The notes under the pieces are model-generated. The model was given only the letters and a program-made list of their open reading frames with translations. It did no database searches and was not told the origin of the DNA. DNA of 64,000 nucleotides. Origin: JABDJL01 sp963664065 (GTDB taxonomy: Bacteria > Pseudomonadota > Gammaproteobacteria > Xanthomonadales > SZUA-36). Within the stretch, counting starts at the first letter, position 1; every line of letters begins with the position of its first letter. Below are positions 42,328 through 51,122 of this stretch, piece by piece. Location of the stretch: NCBI GenBank assembly GCA_963664065.1, contig OY760942.1, positions 1-64,000 on the forward strand. Direction: 5' to 3'. Position numbers and translations under genes: made by a program.

Positions 42328-43260
42328 ATGAAAGACAAAAACATTATGTTAAATTCCCTTTGGGGAGCAGCCGGTGCAATCGCCGTCATGGCTGTCACTA
42401 GGGCCGCAATGGCAACCGAGCCCTGTGATGACTTTGGCGAATGCAAGGCGCTGGTCGAGATCAATTCCACGGACGGGGATATCGGCTTCCACTTCCTGAT
42501 GGATGGTGACGAACTGGTTGCGGCCATGATTCACAATCCGGACGGCATTCCGATCTTCGAATATGCGCTCGGTGGTCCTTTGGCGGAGCACAAACTCACT
42601 GAAACCTTTGCCGAGAGCGTTGAGCCACTATGTTTTGACCCCTTGGGTGACGATGATCCGGAAAATGACGAAGAGGACTTCGTAACGCTGGAGGAATTCC
42701 TGGAGCTGTTTACACCCGGCACCTACATGTTCACGGGAATCGGTGACGACGATGAAATGTCAGAGGGCGCAACCGAGCTCAAGTTCGAGCTTCCCGCTGC
42801 ACCCGCAGATGTCGTTTATGACGACGGCGTCATTTCATGGAGTCCGGGTGACGACCTGGGTGAATGCGCGACCAACGCGGAACTGGCCGCCATGGTGCCG
42901 GGCATGCTCCCGGTTCACCCTGAAGATGTCGAGGTCGACGCCTGGGAGGTTGTTTTTGAACCCGATGTCGAGGATGGTGACATCCTGGGATCAATGAAAT
43001 TTATCGTCAGGGTACCCGGCGATATTTCGCCTCTGGCAGCGACAGTACCTGAAGACTATCTCGCCTCCCTGCCCGAAAACATACTGGTCAAGATCGAAGT
43101 CGGCGCACTGGGAGCTGAAGACAATGCAACCTTCACTGAGATTTTTGACGTCTGCGTCAATGAAGACGACGAGGAAGAGCTTCTCTCTATCTCGGCATAC
43201 AATTGGCTGGGCCCGGAAAGTGATGACGAAGACGAAGGCTGTGGCAACGAAGATGAATAG
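42328..43260 (+). CDS. secreted, strongly acidic protein of unknown function
   Basis: 310 residues from the ATG at 42328, chosen for AGGAGGA ten bases upstream; the longer open frame begins in non-coding sequence. A signal peptide (core GAAGAIAVMAVTRAAMA) precedes a mature protein with many Asp and Glu runs (DDPENDEED, DDEDEGCGNEDE) and a few Cys. The acidity would suit calcium binding or a halophilic exterior. No family is recognised. It is convergent with the next gene, with a long hairpin between. Confidence 0.7.
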   Translation: MKDKNIMLNSLWGAAGAIAVMAVTRAAMATEPCDDFGECKALVEINSTDGDIGFHFLMDGDELVAAMIHNPDGIPIFEYALGGPLAEHKLTETFAESVEPLCFDPLGDDDPENDEEDFVTLEEFLELFTPGTYMFTGIGDDDEMSEGATELKFELPAAPADVVYDDGVISWSPGDDLGECATNAELAAMVPGMLPVHPEDVEVDAWEVVFEPDVEDGDILGSMKFIVRVPGDISPLAATVPEDYLASLPENILVKIEVGALGAEDNATFTEIFDVCVNEDDEEELLSISAYNWLGPESDDEDEGCGNEDE

Positions 43261-43306
43261 CCAGTCTGAAAGTCATTGTGTACTTGAAAAACCTGATTGA
43301 AATCCA

Positions 43307-43358
43307 GGGCAGCAATCGCCTTTTGACACTTTGCGGTCGAGAAAGGCGATTGCTGCCC
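43307..43358. terminator. 17-bp-stem hairpin between convergent genes
   Basis: GGGCAGCAATCGCCTTT (43307-43323) pairs perfectly with 43342-43358 across an 18-base loop. It sits midway between two gene ends facing each other, so it is well placed as a two-way terminator, and on either strand the stem ends in a short A or T run. Confidence 0.7.
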
Positions 43359-43384
43359 GATTAGAGAAGAAACGGACGTTCAAT

Positions 43385-43891
43385 CTATGGCGGCGGTGCA
43401 AGAATCTGGGCATGGTCACTGACATATACCCACTGCCCGTTTTCTATTCTGCGAAAGTCTGTCCAACGAGCGCTGAACTTCTGTAAAGGACCGTCCTTTG
43501 GCTGCAATTCATACGACGCCGTACCAACAGCCATGATTGCATCCCCAGAACGAAGGTAAGTTATTTCATCGATTCCGACATGTGCCGATTCGAGTCCAGC
43601 AAAAGTTTTCTCAGTCACCTCCCGCACTGTGCCCCACCCTATGAATACGGTTCCATCGTAAAGCAAAACCACAAGATTCGGGCTGTTCCACAGGCAGTTC
43701 ATGAAGGCATCAACGTCGAGACGGTTATAAGCGTCTACAAAACGCCGGTCCAGATCTTGTATACCTGCCAGTTCTTCTGTGGTCGGTTCTAGCTCTTCAC
43801 TTGCAAGCGCCGGATAAGCTGTCGCGCCTGCCACGCAAAAGACGATCCAGATCGCCATTATTCGTCGGCTAAACATATTCGTACCTCTCAT
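43385..43891 (-). CDS. secreted SnoaL/NTF2-like protein
   Basis: 168 residues. Signal peptide (IMAIWIVFCVAGATAYPALA), then an NTF2-like cone fold: DRRFVDAYNRLDVDAFMNCL, NLVVLLYDGTVFIGWGTVRE and a final W-V-Y-VSDH strand. This DUF4440-type domain binds small hydrophobic molecules or acts as an isomerase-like enzyme; the substrate is unknown. It probably works in the periplasm. Confidence 0.75.
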   Translation of the reverse strand: MRGTNMFSRRIMAIWIVFCVAGATAYPALASEELEPTTEELAGIQDLDRRFVDAYNRLDVDAFMNCLWNSPNLVVLLYDGTVFIGWGTVREVTEKTFAGLESAHVGIDEITYLRSGDAIMAVGTASYELQPKDGPLQKFSARWTDFRRIENGQWVYVSDHAQILAPPP

Positions 43892-44189
43892 TCGCTAAAG
43901 TCTGGTAACACAAGTATAGAGGAGTGCTTATAAGCTGCTGTTAACGTCGGCTTTGGGTCGTTAGCACCCTGTCGCTATGGTATCAATCAAAGTTCTGCGC
44001 CATGGCCGTTAGCGGAAGTTTAAAATCGCCCAAAGACTTCTATAAAATGGGTCTACTCTCGGCCGAGGAATACGCTGAGGGTTAACTAATAGAGTCCAGG
44101 AGTTTTCTATTAATGAATGCGTCATCTATTATCGCCCGCCCGATACCATTAAACAGCATTACCCGGCATGAATATCCGGTTGCGTTATC
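43892..44189. other. 298-base interval: dispersed repeat and a gene-tail scrap
   Basis: 43948-44018 carries a dispersed repeat (GTCGGCTTTGGGTCG ... CTGTCGCTATGGTATCA ... TGGCCGTTAGCGG) that recurs near 48596. Directly after it, a 27-codon frame (SPKDFYKMGLLSAEEYAEG) looks like the tail of a lost gene. No promoter for the dapB-like gene is evident. Confidence 0.5.
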
Positions 44190-44907
44190 ATGATCAAGGT
44201 GGGGATCTCCGGTGCAAACGGCACCATGGGTCGGTTAACAATCGGGGCGATCGATGCTGTCGATGACTTAACCATCGGTGGGCTCTACGCACCCGGGCGT
44301 GACGATCAGGATATCCTGGGATACAGCGCTAGCGGTGACCCCGCGGCTCTGTTCGAATGCGATGTTGTAATCGAACTGACCAACCCATCGGCCTCCGACG
44401 AGAACGTTCCCCGATGGCGAAACAGCGGTACGGATGTGTTGATTGGCACCTCAGGTTATACCGTGGCCCGCGTAGACGCGTTGCGTATCGCGTGGACCGG
44501 CCTGGATTCCCGCTGCCTTGTGGTGCCAAACTTTGCGGTCGGTGCGGTACTGATGATGCGTTTCGCCGAACTGGCAGCACCATACTTCGAATCAGCCGAG
44601 ATACTCGAAATGCATCATCATGACAAACCTGACGCCCCATCCGGCACAGCACTTCATACCGCCGCGCGCATTGCTGCCGCACGAAGACACGGCTCCCACA
44701 GTCGTGGTACCGAGATAGCGTCCGGTTCGTTGGGTGGTGATGCAGAAGGTATCCCGGTGCACTCATTACGCGTGCACGGCTCTGTCGCACACCAGGAGGT
44801 AATTTTTGGCACCGTCGGCCAGTACCTCACCCTGCGCCACGATACGACTGATTACGAATGTTTCGCGCCCGGTATCATTTTATCATTACGCGAAATCGTC
44901 TCGCTGC
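44190..44907 (+). pseudogene. dapB: dihydrodipicolinate reductase-like gene, 5' part, split by an IS
   Basis: The N-terminus has the NAD(P) site (GISGANGTMGRLTIGAI); next come YAPGRD, the catalytic HHHDKPDAPSGTALHTA (about 150-166), HSLRVHGSVAHQEVIFGTVG and ILSLREIVS. This is the DapB fold in its actinobacterial-like sequence form. DapB reduces dihydrodipicolinate in lysine and diaminopimelate synthesis. After about 240 codons the gene meets the IS3 element; the missing C-terminal end lies beyond it at 46116-46163. An essential function would need a second dapB elsewhere. Confidence 0.8.
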
Positions 44908-44978
44908 GTAAGCTTTCCCTCCAAAGTTGACAGGTAATAACTAGAGCTTTCTGGCAGGATAGCCACCAGGAGGCCAAG

Positions 44979-45245
44979 ATGAAACGAAGTCGATTTACCG
45001 AAACCCAGATCATTTCGATCCTCAAAGAAGCCGATGCCGGCGCCAAAGTGAAAGATATTTGTCGGCGTCACGGCATCAGCGATGCGACCTACTACAACTG
45101 GAAATCCAGGTACGGTGGTATGTCTGCCTCCGATCTGAAGCGCATGAAGGAAATGGAACGGGACCTGGGCCAGTACAAGCGCATGTATGTAGAACTGGCG
45201 CCCGAAAACTTTGCCTTGAAGGACGTCATTGAGCGAAAGCTCTGA
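44979..45245 (+). CDS. IS3-family transposase OrfA
   Basis: 88 residues, preceded by AGGAGG. RFTETQIISILKEADAGAKV, then ICRRHGISDATYYNWKSRYG, is the helix-turn-helix of IS407-group OrfA, followed by a leucine-zipper helix. It binds the IS ends. OrfB follows in another frame with overlap, so a fused product by frameshifting is expected. Confidence 0.92.
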   Translation: MKRSRFTETQIISILKEADAGAKVKDICRRHGISDATYYNWKSRYGGMSASDLKRMKEMERDLGQYKRMYVELAPENFALKDVIERKL

Positions 45246-46093
45246 GGCCATCGGAGAAGCGCGAGATCGCGAGTTATCTGGTGGCCAAACACCAACTTCC
45301 AGTAAAGCGGGCGGTGGCAGCGGTGAAGCTGTCACGAACGGCTTACTACCGAAAGTTGAAAGGAAGACGAGTCCTGAATGATCGGCCGGTCATTGATGCA
45401 CTGAACAAACCGGTCGAGGCCAACACTCGTTGGGGCTTCTGGATGTGTTTTGATCGTCTGCGCCTGGATGGTCATGCCTGGAACCACAAGCGGGTATGGC
45501 GCGTGTACTGCGAGATGAAGCTGAATCTGCCACGACGGAAGAAGAAACGCCTGCCACAGCGAGAACGACAGAGCATGGAAGTAATCCCACTGCCCAACCA
45601 GGTGTGGTCGATGGATTTTATGAGCGATGCGTTATATCGGGGTCGGCGCTTCAGGACGCTGAACATCCTGGATGAAGGGGTCAGGGAGTTACTGGCCATC
45701 GTGATCGATACCTCGATTCCTTCCGGGCGTGTCATCCGCACTCTGGAGCAGCTGGTTGAGCTGCGCGGCAAGCCAACGGCGATCCGGGTGGACAACGCTC
45801 CCGAGTTCTGTGCCCAGGCGTTTATCGACTGGTGCAAGGAACACGGCATTGAGATCCGTTACATCCAGCCTGGCAAGCCCAACCAGAATGCGTGTATTGA
45901 ACGATTTAACAAAAGCTATCGAGAAGAAGTGCTCAGTGCGCACTTGTTTTCGACTCTGGAACAGGTGCGAGAAATCACCGAAAAATGGATGAAAATCTAT
46001 AATGAATACCGACCGCACAGGGCATTGGGGCGCATACCGCCAGCGATGTATGTGCGCAATTTAATGCTGGAAAACTCTAGTTTAGAACTGTAA
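45242..46093 (+). CDS. IS3-family transposase OrfB
   Basis: The protein-like frame begins at about 45242 (LRPSEKREIASYLVAKHQLP), upstream of the GTG at 45281, which agrees with production by frameshifting from OrfA. The rve core shows SMDFMSDALYRGR (first Asp), IRVDNAPEF (second Asp; Ala where most relatives have Gly) and CIERFNKSYREEVL (Glu). Full length for the IS407 group, so the copy appears active. Confidence 0.92.
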   Translation: MRPSEKREIASYLVAKHQLPVKRAVAAVKLSRTAYYRKLKGRRVLNDRPVIDALNKPVEANTRWGFWMCFDRLRLDGHAWNHKRVWRVYCEMKLNLPRRKKKRLPQRERQSMEVIPLPNQVWSMDFMSDALYRGRRFRTLNILDEGVRELLAIVIDTSIPSGRVIRTLEQLVELRGKPTAIRVDNAPEFCAQAFIDWCKEHGIEIRYIQPGKPNQNACIERFNKSYREEVLSAHLFSTLEQVREITEKWMKIYNEYRPHRALGRIPPAMYVRNLMLENSSLEL

Positions 46094-46115
46094 CCCTTGT
46101 GGGGAAGCTTACAGC

Positions 46116-46163
46116 TGGGACTCAGGTGTCACTGTAGGCCTGGAAAGTCTGCTCGGGGTTTGA
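46116..46163 (+). pseudogene. dapB: 3' end of the IS-split dapB-like gene
   Basis: Immediately after the IS, a frame reads WDSGVTVGLESLLGV and stop. This matches the usual DapB C-terminus (PGLTVGLE...LLGL). Joining it directly to the 5' part would need an extra one-base shift, so either the gene was decaying or the insertion removed bases. Confidence 0.75.
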
Positions 46164-46185
46164 AATTTCTTTGGTCGTAAACGAC

Positions 46186-46208
46186 CGCTACTGGCCGTTA
46201 CTCGACCT
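46186..46208. repeat. dispersed repeat copy
   Basis: CCGCTACTGGCCGTTACTCGACC belongs, with variation, to a short intergenic repeat also at 43993-44018, 48640-48662, 50699-50724 and 52913-52940 (core TGGCCGTTAAGCGACC). Confidence 0.5.
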
Positions 46209-46252
46209 TCAATGCGCACCAATTACAAACCCCAATTATGGCGCGCATACAT

Positions 46253-47506
46253 TCAGTCCAGTCGAACTGCCCTGCCTCCTGGCGGAACACCAATGGCGAT
46301 CACTGCACGGCCGTACTTTATAGAAAAGCTGGCCGGTCCGTCCTGGTGGAACAGGAGAAGGGGTTCTGCCTGGTCAGTCGGGTCAATGAACTCACAAACG
46401 TTGGCCCCATCAATCTCGCTGATTTGCCCCTTGCAAATCAGCTGCCCCAATTCCTCGCCGGTAATAGTGGTAACCAGGTAACTGACCTGTCCTATATCCG
46501 CCGCCCCACCATTAACAGGACTGACGCCTTCCAGATTGACATCGAAGGCAGGGGGCAAGAATTTCATCAGGTCACCGAGAGGCGGATCAGTGCCGTGGTT
46601 TTCGCTGAGCGCCCAGCGTCCTTCAAGGCCGGTTAACGGTTGCTCTCCGGCCTGGCCGAGCGGAAAGATGTTGTAGCCGTATACCAGTTTTTGATATTCC
46701 AGAAACGGGCGGTTATTGACTTTTACCTGCATCGCGCCGGGACGATCAATTAGTACACTAAGATGGCCCGTGTTGGTCATCTCTGGTGCCGAGCCGCGTG
46801 CTTCGCAATTAAAACAATCGCCGCCAGCCCAGCGAAACATATCTGCAAAGAAACTGTCTTCCACCACGCGGCTAACGCTGAATAACCATTCACCCCGGCC
46901 GAAATCATCGTAAACCAGGGGATAGATCGCAGTGACATTGTTCTGGCGTGCCACCAACAGCCCCTCGCTGGGACGACCGGGCGTAATGTAAAGTCCCCGT
47001 TCCGGTAACTGTTGATTATCGGGGGAAACCGGGCAGCTGTCCCCGGACTGGCAAACCAAATCTATCGATTGTTCAAAATTCTCCCCCAGGTAGTCGACCC
47101 GCACTTCAAGCACGTCACCGAGTGGCTTGGTGCGGCGTAGTACCTCACTCATGTCCACCAGCGACCGATAATCGGTGTCAGTGATATTGCAGGTAATATG
47201 TACGACAACGATTTTATATTCTATTTCAACGGTATGTCCGTCAAAAGATTTGACGACCGGTACTTGCTCCCCGGGGTGGCAGTCCGTGGGCCAGTTACCG
47301 CTAATTTCCAGGATAAACGGAGTGTTGCCGGGAAATTGGGGATGTAATACCAAATGTGCGCTGGAGAAATCAGCCATCAGGCTGGATGAGATCCATATCA
47401 TTAAAGGCACAATGGCCTGCAGTTTATTCAAACCCGGAATCGCTTGCATGATGACTTGATGATTGGCTTTCTTTTCTTCACTTACTAAAGACATTGCAAT
47501 ATTCAA
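46253..47506 (-). CDS. secreted protein of unknown function
   Basis: 417 codons; an internal start at about residue 20 (MQAIPGLNKLQAIVPLMIWI) would give a cleaner signal peptide, so the N-terminus is uncertain. The mature part is beta-rich with paired Cys (CQSGDSC, CFNC) and no membrane helix. No family is recognised. The first gene-like unit right of the IS, on the opposite strand to dapB, it faces the dapB remnant. Confidence 0.65.
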   Translation of the reverse strand: MNIAMSLVSEEKKANHQVIMQAIPGLNKLQAIVPLMIWISSSLMADFSSAHLVLHPQFPGNTPFILEISGNWPTDCHPGEQVPVVKSFDGHTVEIEYKIVVVHITCNITDTDYRSLVDMSEVLRRTKPLGDVLEVRVDYLGENFEQSIDLVCQSGDSCPVSPDNQQLPERGLYITPGRPSEGLLVARQNNVTAIYPLVYDDFGRGEWLFSVSRVVEDSFFADMFRWAGGDCFNCEARGSAPEMTNTGHLSVLIDRPGAMQVKVNNRPFLEYQKLVYGYNIFPLGQAGEQPLTGLEGRWALSENHGTDPPLGDLMKFLPPAFDVNLEGVSPVNGGAADIGQVSYLVTTITGEELGQLICKGQISEIDGANVCEFIDPTDQAEPLLLFHQDGPASFSIKYGRAVIAIGVPPGGRAVRLD

Positions 47507-47549
47507 TTAGTGCCATACCCCTTAGCGTCCACTTTTGGCTGTCGAGTAG

Positions 47550-48554
47550 CTACTCAGTTCCCCGGCCTATACCTTCCCTAAGTTGGCGCTCATATTCTGC
47601 GGCGTCGTAACTGCCACTCGACTCACCGATCAGGCCAACGGAACTCATGGTCCATTTTTCAAAGCCACTGATACGAACGGCATTACCGGTTCCTCCCGGC
47701 CCTGAATTTATGCCCGACAGCGTCCAGAGATAGATAATCTGCTGACCATCAAAGTCAAGCCCATCCATTTGAACGATCAAGTCGGGAAACGCAGTCATAA
47801 ACCCTTGAACGGCCTCAGTAATCGCTTTCCGACCAATGCTTGGTTCTCCATTGTTGATGGTTAGTGAGTCATTCACTTCGAAAAAAGAAGCCACGCTTGA
47901 AGCGTTTTGACTGCACCAGGCTGCGGTGTATTTAGTAGCAAATTCTTCAAACTGATCTTTGGGCATCGTGTCGCTCTTGTTCGGGGAATATTTTGAGGGA
48001 GGACATGAATATTCGGCGACTGGATTATCTTTATTCCCAGAGCCAAAAAGTCGCGTTCTCACTCCAAGCCAGTAGTCGTAACTGTCCCTGGCTTTTCCTT
48101 CGAGTTGCTGATCGACATGATTGACGAAATCGTCCTCGAAGAAATACCGTCCTTCCTCACTCCACCAAGCCCGTCCAAATGGATTTCCTAAATACCAAGC
48201 AGCGTAGTCCTCCACTGATTCCTACCAGTCCTCCTCCGTGAATATACCTTCCTGTGCCAGTTCGAAGTTTCGGTACAATAAATTTATGCCTATGAACAAG
48301 TATGCATCCATTGCTATGTAATCGGAGTAAGTCATCGCTTTCGGGCATTCAACCGACTTGGCGATCACGTCCACGGGGGTCTCGCCCATTAGGTTTGCCC
48401 AGAACTGATTGCTGGCTACATTACCCTCCTTAACAAGAGCCATTCGAGCGAGTTTCGAGTTCTGATTGATCTCGTATGCCACCAGGGCTATTCCCGCCAA
48501 TAATCCAACATTGGCTACAATGGATAGCCAAGACTTCAGTTTCGGCTGATTCAA
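47550..48554 (-). pseudogene. membrane-anchored NTF2-like protein gene with in-frame TAG
   Basis: From the ATG at 48554 the frame gives a membrane anchor (LSIVANVGLLAGIALVAYEI), then a helical region with NSKLARMALVKEGNVASNQF, and stops at TAG (48222-48224) after EEDW. The same frame continues at once with ESVEDYAAWYLGNPFGRAWW and on to an NTF2/SnoaL-like domain ending at 47550. The anchor plus helical region is the same type as the gene at 53061-53570, where it is not interrupted. One nonsense change has split a gene of 335 codons; sequencing error is the alternative. Confidence 0.75.
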
Positions 48555-48595
48555 GCTTATTCCCTCTATTTGATAAATATAAGCGTATAGATTAT

Positions 48596-48662
48596 GTCCG
48601 CTTTGGGTCGCTTCCTGCCTGTCGCCATCGTATCACCTCAACAGCAGCTCTTGGCCGGGCCC
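48596..48662. repeat. dispersed repeat copy
   Basis: GTCCGCTTTGGGTCG ... CTGTCGCCATCGTATCA ... CTCTTGGCCG matches the repeat at 43948-44018 in order and spacing. It stands between divergent or convergent gene ends, as the other copies do. Confidence 0.6.
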
Positions 48663-48771
48663 AGCAGTTCACGGTGCTGATTTTTAAGTCTGATGAATAT
48701 CTGCTTTCTGGTTGAATTCGCAGCCAGAACCGGACCTTCACGAATGGTGTTTTAGGAGACCCGTTTTCACC

Positions 48772-50598
48772 CTATTCTGGCAGCGTCACCTTGAACTCAA
48801 TAGCAGCCAATTGCTCGGGCGACTTGCCAATACGCTCCAGAAACGGCAGCCAGCGCGGGTCGTCGTGGATGTTGGAAAACAGCCGTTCACCCAGGATATT
48901 CGCCAGACCCGCATTTTTATCCTCTACCGCTTTGGCCAGCCACTCGAAGGCACGATCAGCCTCACCGTGATAGGCCAGAATGAAAGCGACACCATAGGAC
49001 ACGGTCTGTTCATGTTGCTCGATCAACGCCGCAAGCGCGGCATCCGACTCGTCCGCTCGGCCCAATGCGTGGTAGGCCAGGGGTAAACCGACCATGCCCC
49101 AAACGGAATCTTCCAACTGTATGGCTTCCAGCGCAGCTTGCGGCTCGCCCTTGAACAATAGATTCGTGCCAATTCTGTACTGCGTACTGCTAAGGCCCGG
49201 ACTCAAACTCAGCACGGTGCGAAAAGAGGCAATGGCCTCATCCCAGCGCCCGGCGTAGGTGTAATACAAGCCCAGGTAGTAGTGACTGATGTGGCTGACC
49301 GGGTCGTGGGTTATTACAAATTTATTCAGTGCAATGGCTTCATCCAGTTGGCCTAGCGACGCGCTCAGATAGGCAGCTCTGCGGATAATGTCGGTATTGG
49401 CAGGCTCCAGTTGCAGCGCACGCTCAAAGTGCTGCGCCGCAGCGGCCAGATCGTTATCGTAGCTCCGTGCGATCAAGCCGAGGCTGGCGTGCGCCAGTGC
49501 ATAGCGCGGGTCGAGCGCCAGGGCTTGGTTAACCGCCTCGCGGGCCAGGGTGTAGCCTTCGTCAATGGGCCGCAGGCCGAGGTTCGGCTGGATTATGTAC
49601 ACGGTACCCAGCTCATTCCAGGCCGCGGCGTAGCCGGGATCAATCGCCAATGCTTGCTGCAACAGCACCAGGGCCTGCTCGAGGGACCCGGCGGATCTCT
49701 GGCGGCGCAGATGACGGCCCTGCAGGTACAGCGCGTAGGCTTGCGGGTCGATCTCACGCATCGTGGGCACATCACCCAGCAGGGTGATCTTCTGTTGCGC
49801 CACCACTGCTGAGGCGATCTCGTCCTGGATGGCGAAGATGTTGTCCAGGGTGCGGTCATAGGTCTGCGACCACAGGTGGAAGCCGTCATCGGCCTTGATC
49901 AGCTGAATAGTGATGCGCACTTGGTTACCGGACTTGCGGACACTGCCCTCCAGCACATGGACAACTTGCAGCTGCTGCGCTACTTCCGCCAGCGTGATCG
50001 TGTCTAGCTTGTCCTTGTAAAAGAATGACGAAGTGCGTGCCGCCACCCGCAGTTCTGGAATCTTGGCCAGCAGGTTGAGCAGTTCCTCGGAAATGCCATC
50101 GGAGAAGTATTCGTTGCTGGCATCATCGCTCATGTTGACGAATGGCAGCACGACGATGGATTTTTCGCCATAGGATTCCACCAAAGCCACACTGCGACCT
50201 TCCTGACGGGCCTCCTGTGTGGCTTCAGCGAGTTCCTCGGCATCCCGTGCGGGATCCAGTACAAACCTGTCGAGGGCGAAATACCCCAGTGCCAATGCTA
50301 GCACTACCATAATCATGCGATCTAACTTCTTGCCGGTCTGCGAGGCGATGGACTTGCTGGGATCTACCTCGCTTTCGCGCTTGAGGCCTTTCGAGGTAAG
50401 CTCAAAGGCCCAGGAGAAGATCAATGTGGGAATAAGACCGATCGCGAAAACAATCGTGACAATGCGAACCGCTGCGTCACCGAAACCGAAGGCCGGGAAA
50501 ATAGTCTCGACCACCTGGATTGCCAGCCACGCCGTCACCACGTAGGCAGCCCCTACGCGTAAGACATTGCGACGTCTAAATTCGTCGAAAATGGACAA
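48772..50598 (-). CDS. membrane TPR protein with TolB-like N-terminal domain
   Basis: 608 residues. Three membrane helices in the first 120 residues (AAYVVTAWLAIQVVETIFPA; IVTIVFAIGLIPTLIFSWAF; MIMVVLALALGYFAL), a charged linker, then the domain SIVVLPFVNMSDDASNEYFS with GISEELLNLLAKI, VAARTSSFFYK and VLEGSVRKSGNQVRITIQL, which is common to adenylate-cyclase and transcription-regulator TPR proteins. Six or more TPR units fill 270-600. No cyclase or DNA-binding domain is present, so it is probably a scaffold or sensor whose helical part is in the cytoplasm. Complete, ordinary codon use. Confidence 0.85.
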   Translation of the reverse strand: MSIFDEFRRRNVLRVGAAYVVTAWLAIQVVETIFPAFGFGDAAVRIVTIVFAIGLIPTLIFSWAFELTSKGLKRESEVDPSKSIASQTGKKLDRMIMVVLALALGYFALDRFVLDPARDAEELAEATQEARQEGRSVALVESYGEKSIVVLPFVNMSDDASNEYFSDGISEELLNLLAKIPELRVAARTSSFFYKDKLDTITLAEVAQQLQVVHVLEGSVRKSGNQVRITIQLIKADDGFHLWSQTYDRTLDNIFAIQDEIASAVVAQQKITLLGDVPTMREIDPQAYALYLQGRHLRRQRSAGSLEQALVLLQQALAIDPGYAAAWNELGTVYIIQPNLGLRPIDEGYTLAREAVNQALALDPRYALAHASLGLIARSYDNDLAAAAQHFERALQLEPANTDIIRRAAYLSASLGQLDEAIALNKFVITHDPVSHISHYYLGLYYTYAGRWDEAIASFRTVLSLSPGLSSTQYRIGTNLLFKGEPQAALEAIQLEDSVWGMVGLPLAYHALGRADESDAALAALIEQHEQTVSYGVAFILAYHGEADRAFEWLAKAVEDKNAGLANILGERLFSNIHDDPRWLPFLERIGKSPEQLAAIEFKVTLPE

Positions 50599-50698
50599 AG
50601 GCTGGCTTCCGTGTGTCCGCTATCACGGATAAGCGTACCTACATACTTGCCAAATACCAAAAGAATCGTCGGCCGGCGCTTTCTGGTTGCGGTTTGGA

Positions 50699-50724
50699 GG
50701 TCCGCTTGTGGCCGTTAAGCGACC
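50699..50724. repeat. dispersed repeat copy
   Basis: GGTCCGCTTGTGGCCGTTAAGCGACC, the best-conserved copy of the intergenic repeat family in this window. Confidence 0.55.
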
Positions 50725-50771
50725 CTTTCTAATAGGAGTATTTGGGTGAGTTTTAACTTCCGCTAACGGCC

Positions 50772-50941
50772 GAGGCTGTGTGAAAACTCAAAACTCGAAA
50801 AATCAAGTGGGAAATAACTTCTGGATTTTGTGCTTTCAAGTTTAAAGGTGGGGATTTTGAATCCAAATAGACTGTTAGTCACCTTGTTTGTGAAATGCTG
50901 TCCCACTTTTGATGACCGCCAAATAGTTTTCACACAGCCTC
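50772..50941. mobile_element. 170-bp MITE with 17-bp inverted ends
   Basis: GAGGCTGTGTGAAAACT (50772-50788) is repeated in exact inverse at 50925-50941. GGCC flanks both sides (50768-50771 and 50942-50945), as a 4-bp target duplication. The inside has no open frame of note. The element sits in a dispersed repeat motif (ACTTCCGCTAACGGCC), which becomes continuous if it is removed. It must have been moved by a transposase from elsewhere. Confidence 0.85.
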
Positions 50942-51122
50942 GGCCAGGAGCTGACGCTCGAGTTCACCAACTATCGTAGCAACAAGGGCAGAAAACGAGA
51001 TGAATGGCCGTTCAATACTCTGGAATTTCTGGCAATATGGTGTTTGTTTTGCTTAAACGCAGTCGCTGCGAGAATGATGGAAGCCATCGGGCCTTGAGAA
51101 ATAATCAATTTAAGGAGTTCCA

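Larger units (their letters stand above)
44908..46114 (+). mobile_element. IS3-family element (IS407 group)
   Basis: The left end GTAAGCTTTCCCTCC (from 44908) and the right end, read inwards, GTAAGCTTCCCCACA (to 46112) are imperfect inverted repeats. CTG flanks both sides (44904-44906 and 46115-46117), a possible target duplication. The element holds an orfA and an orfB in the usual order and interrupts the dapB-like gene. Confidence 0.85.
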
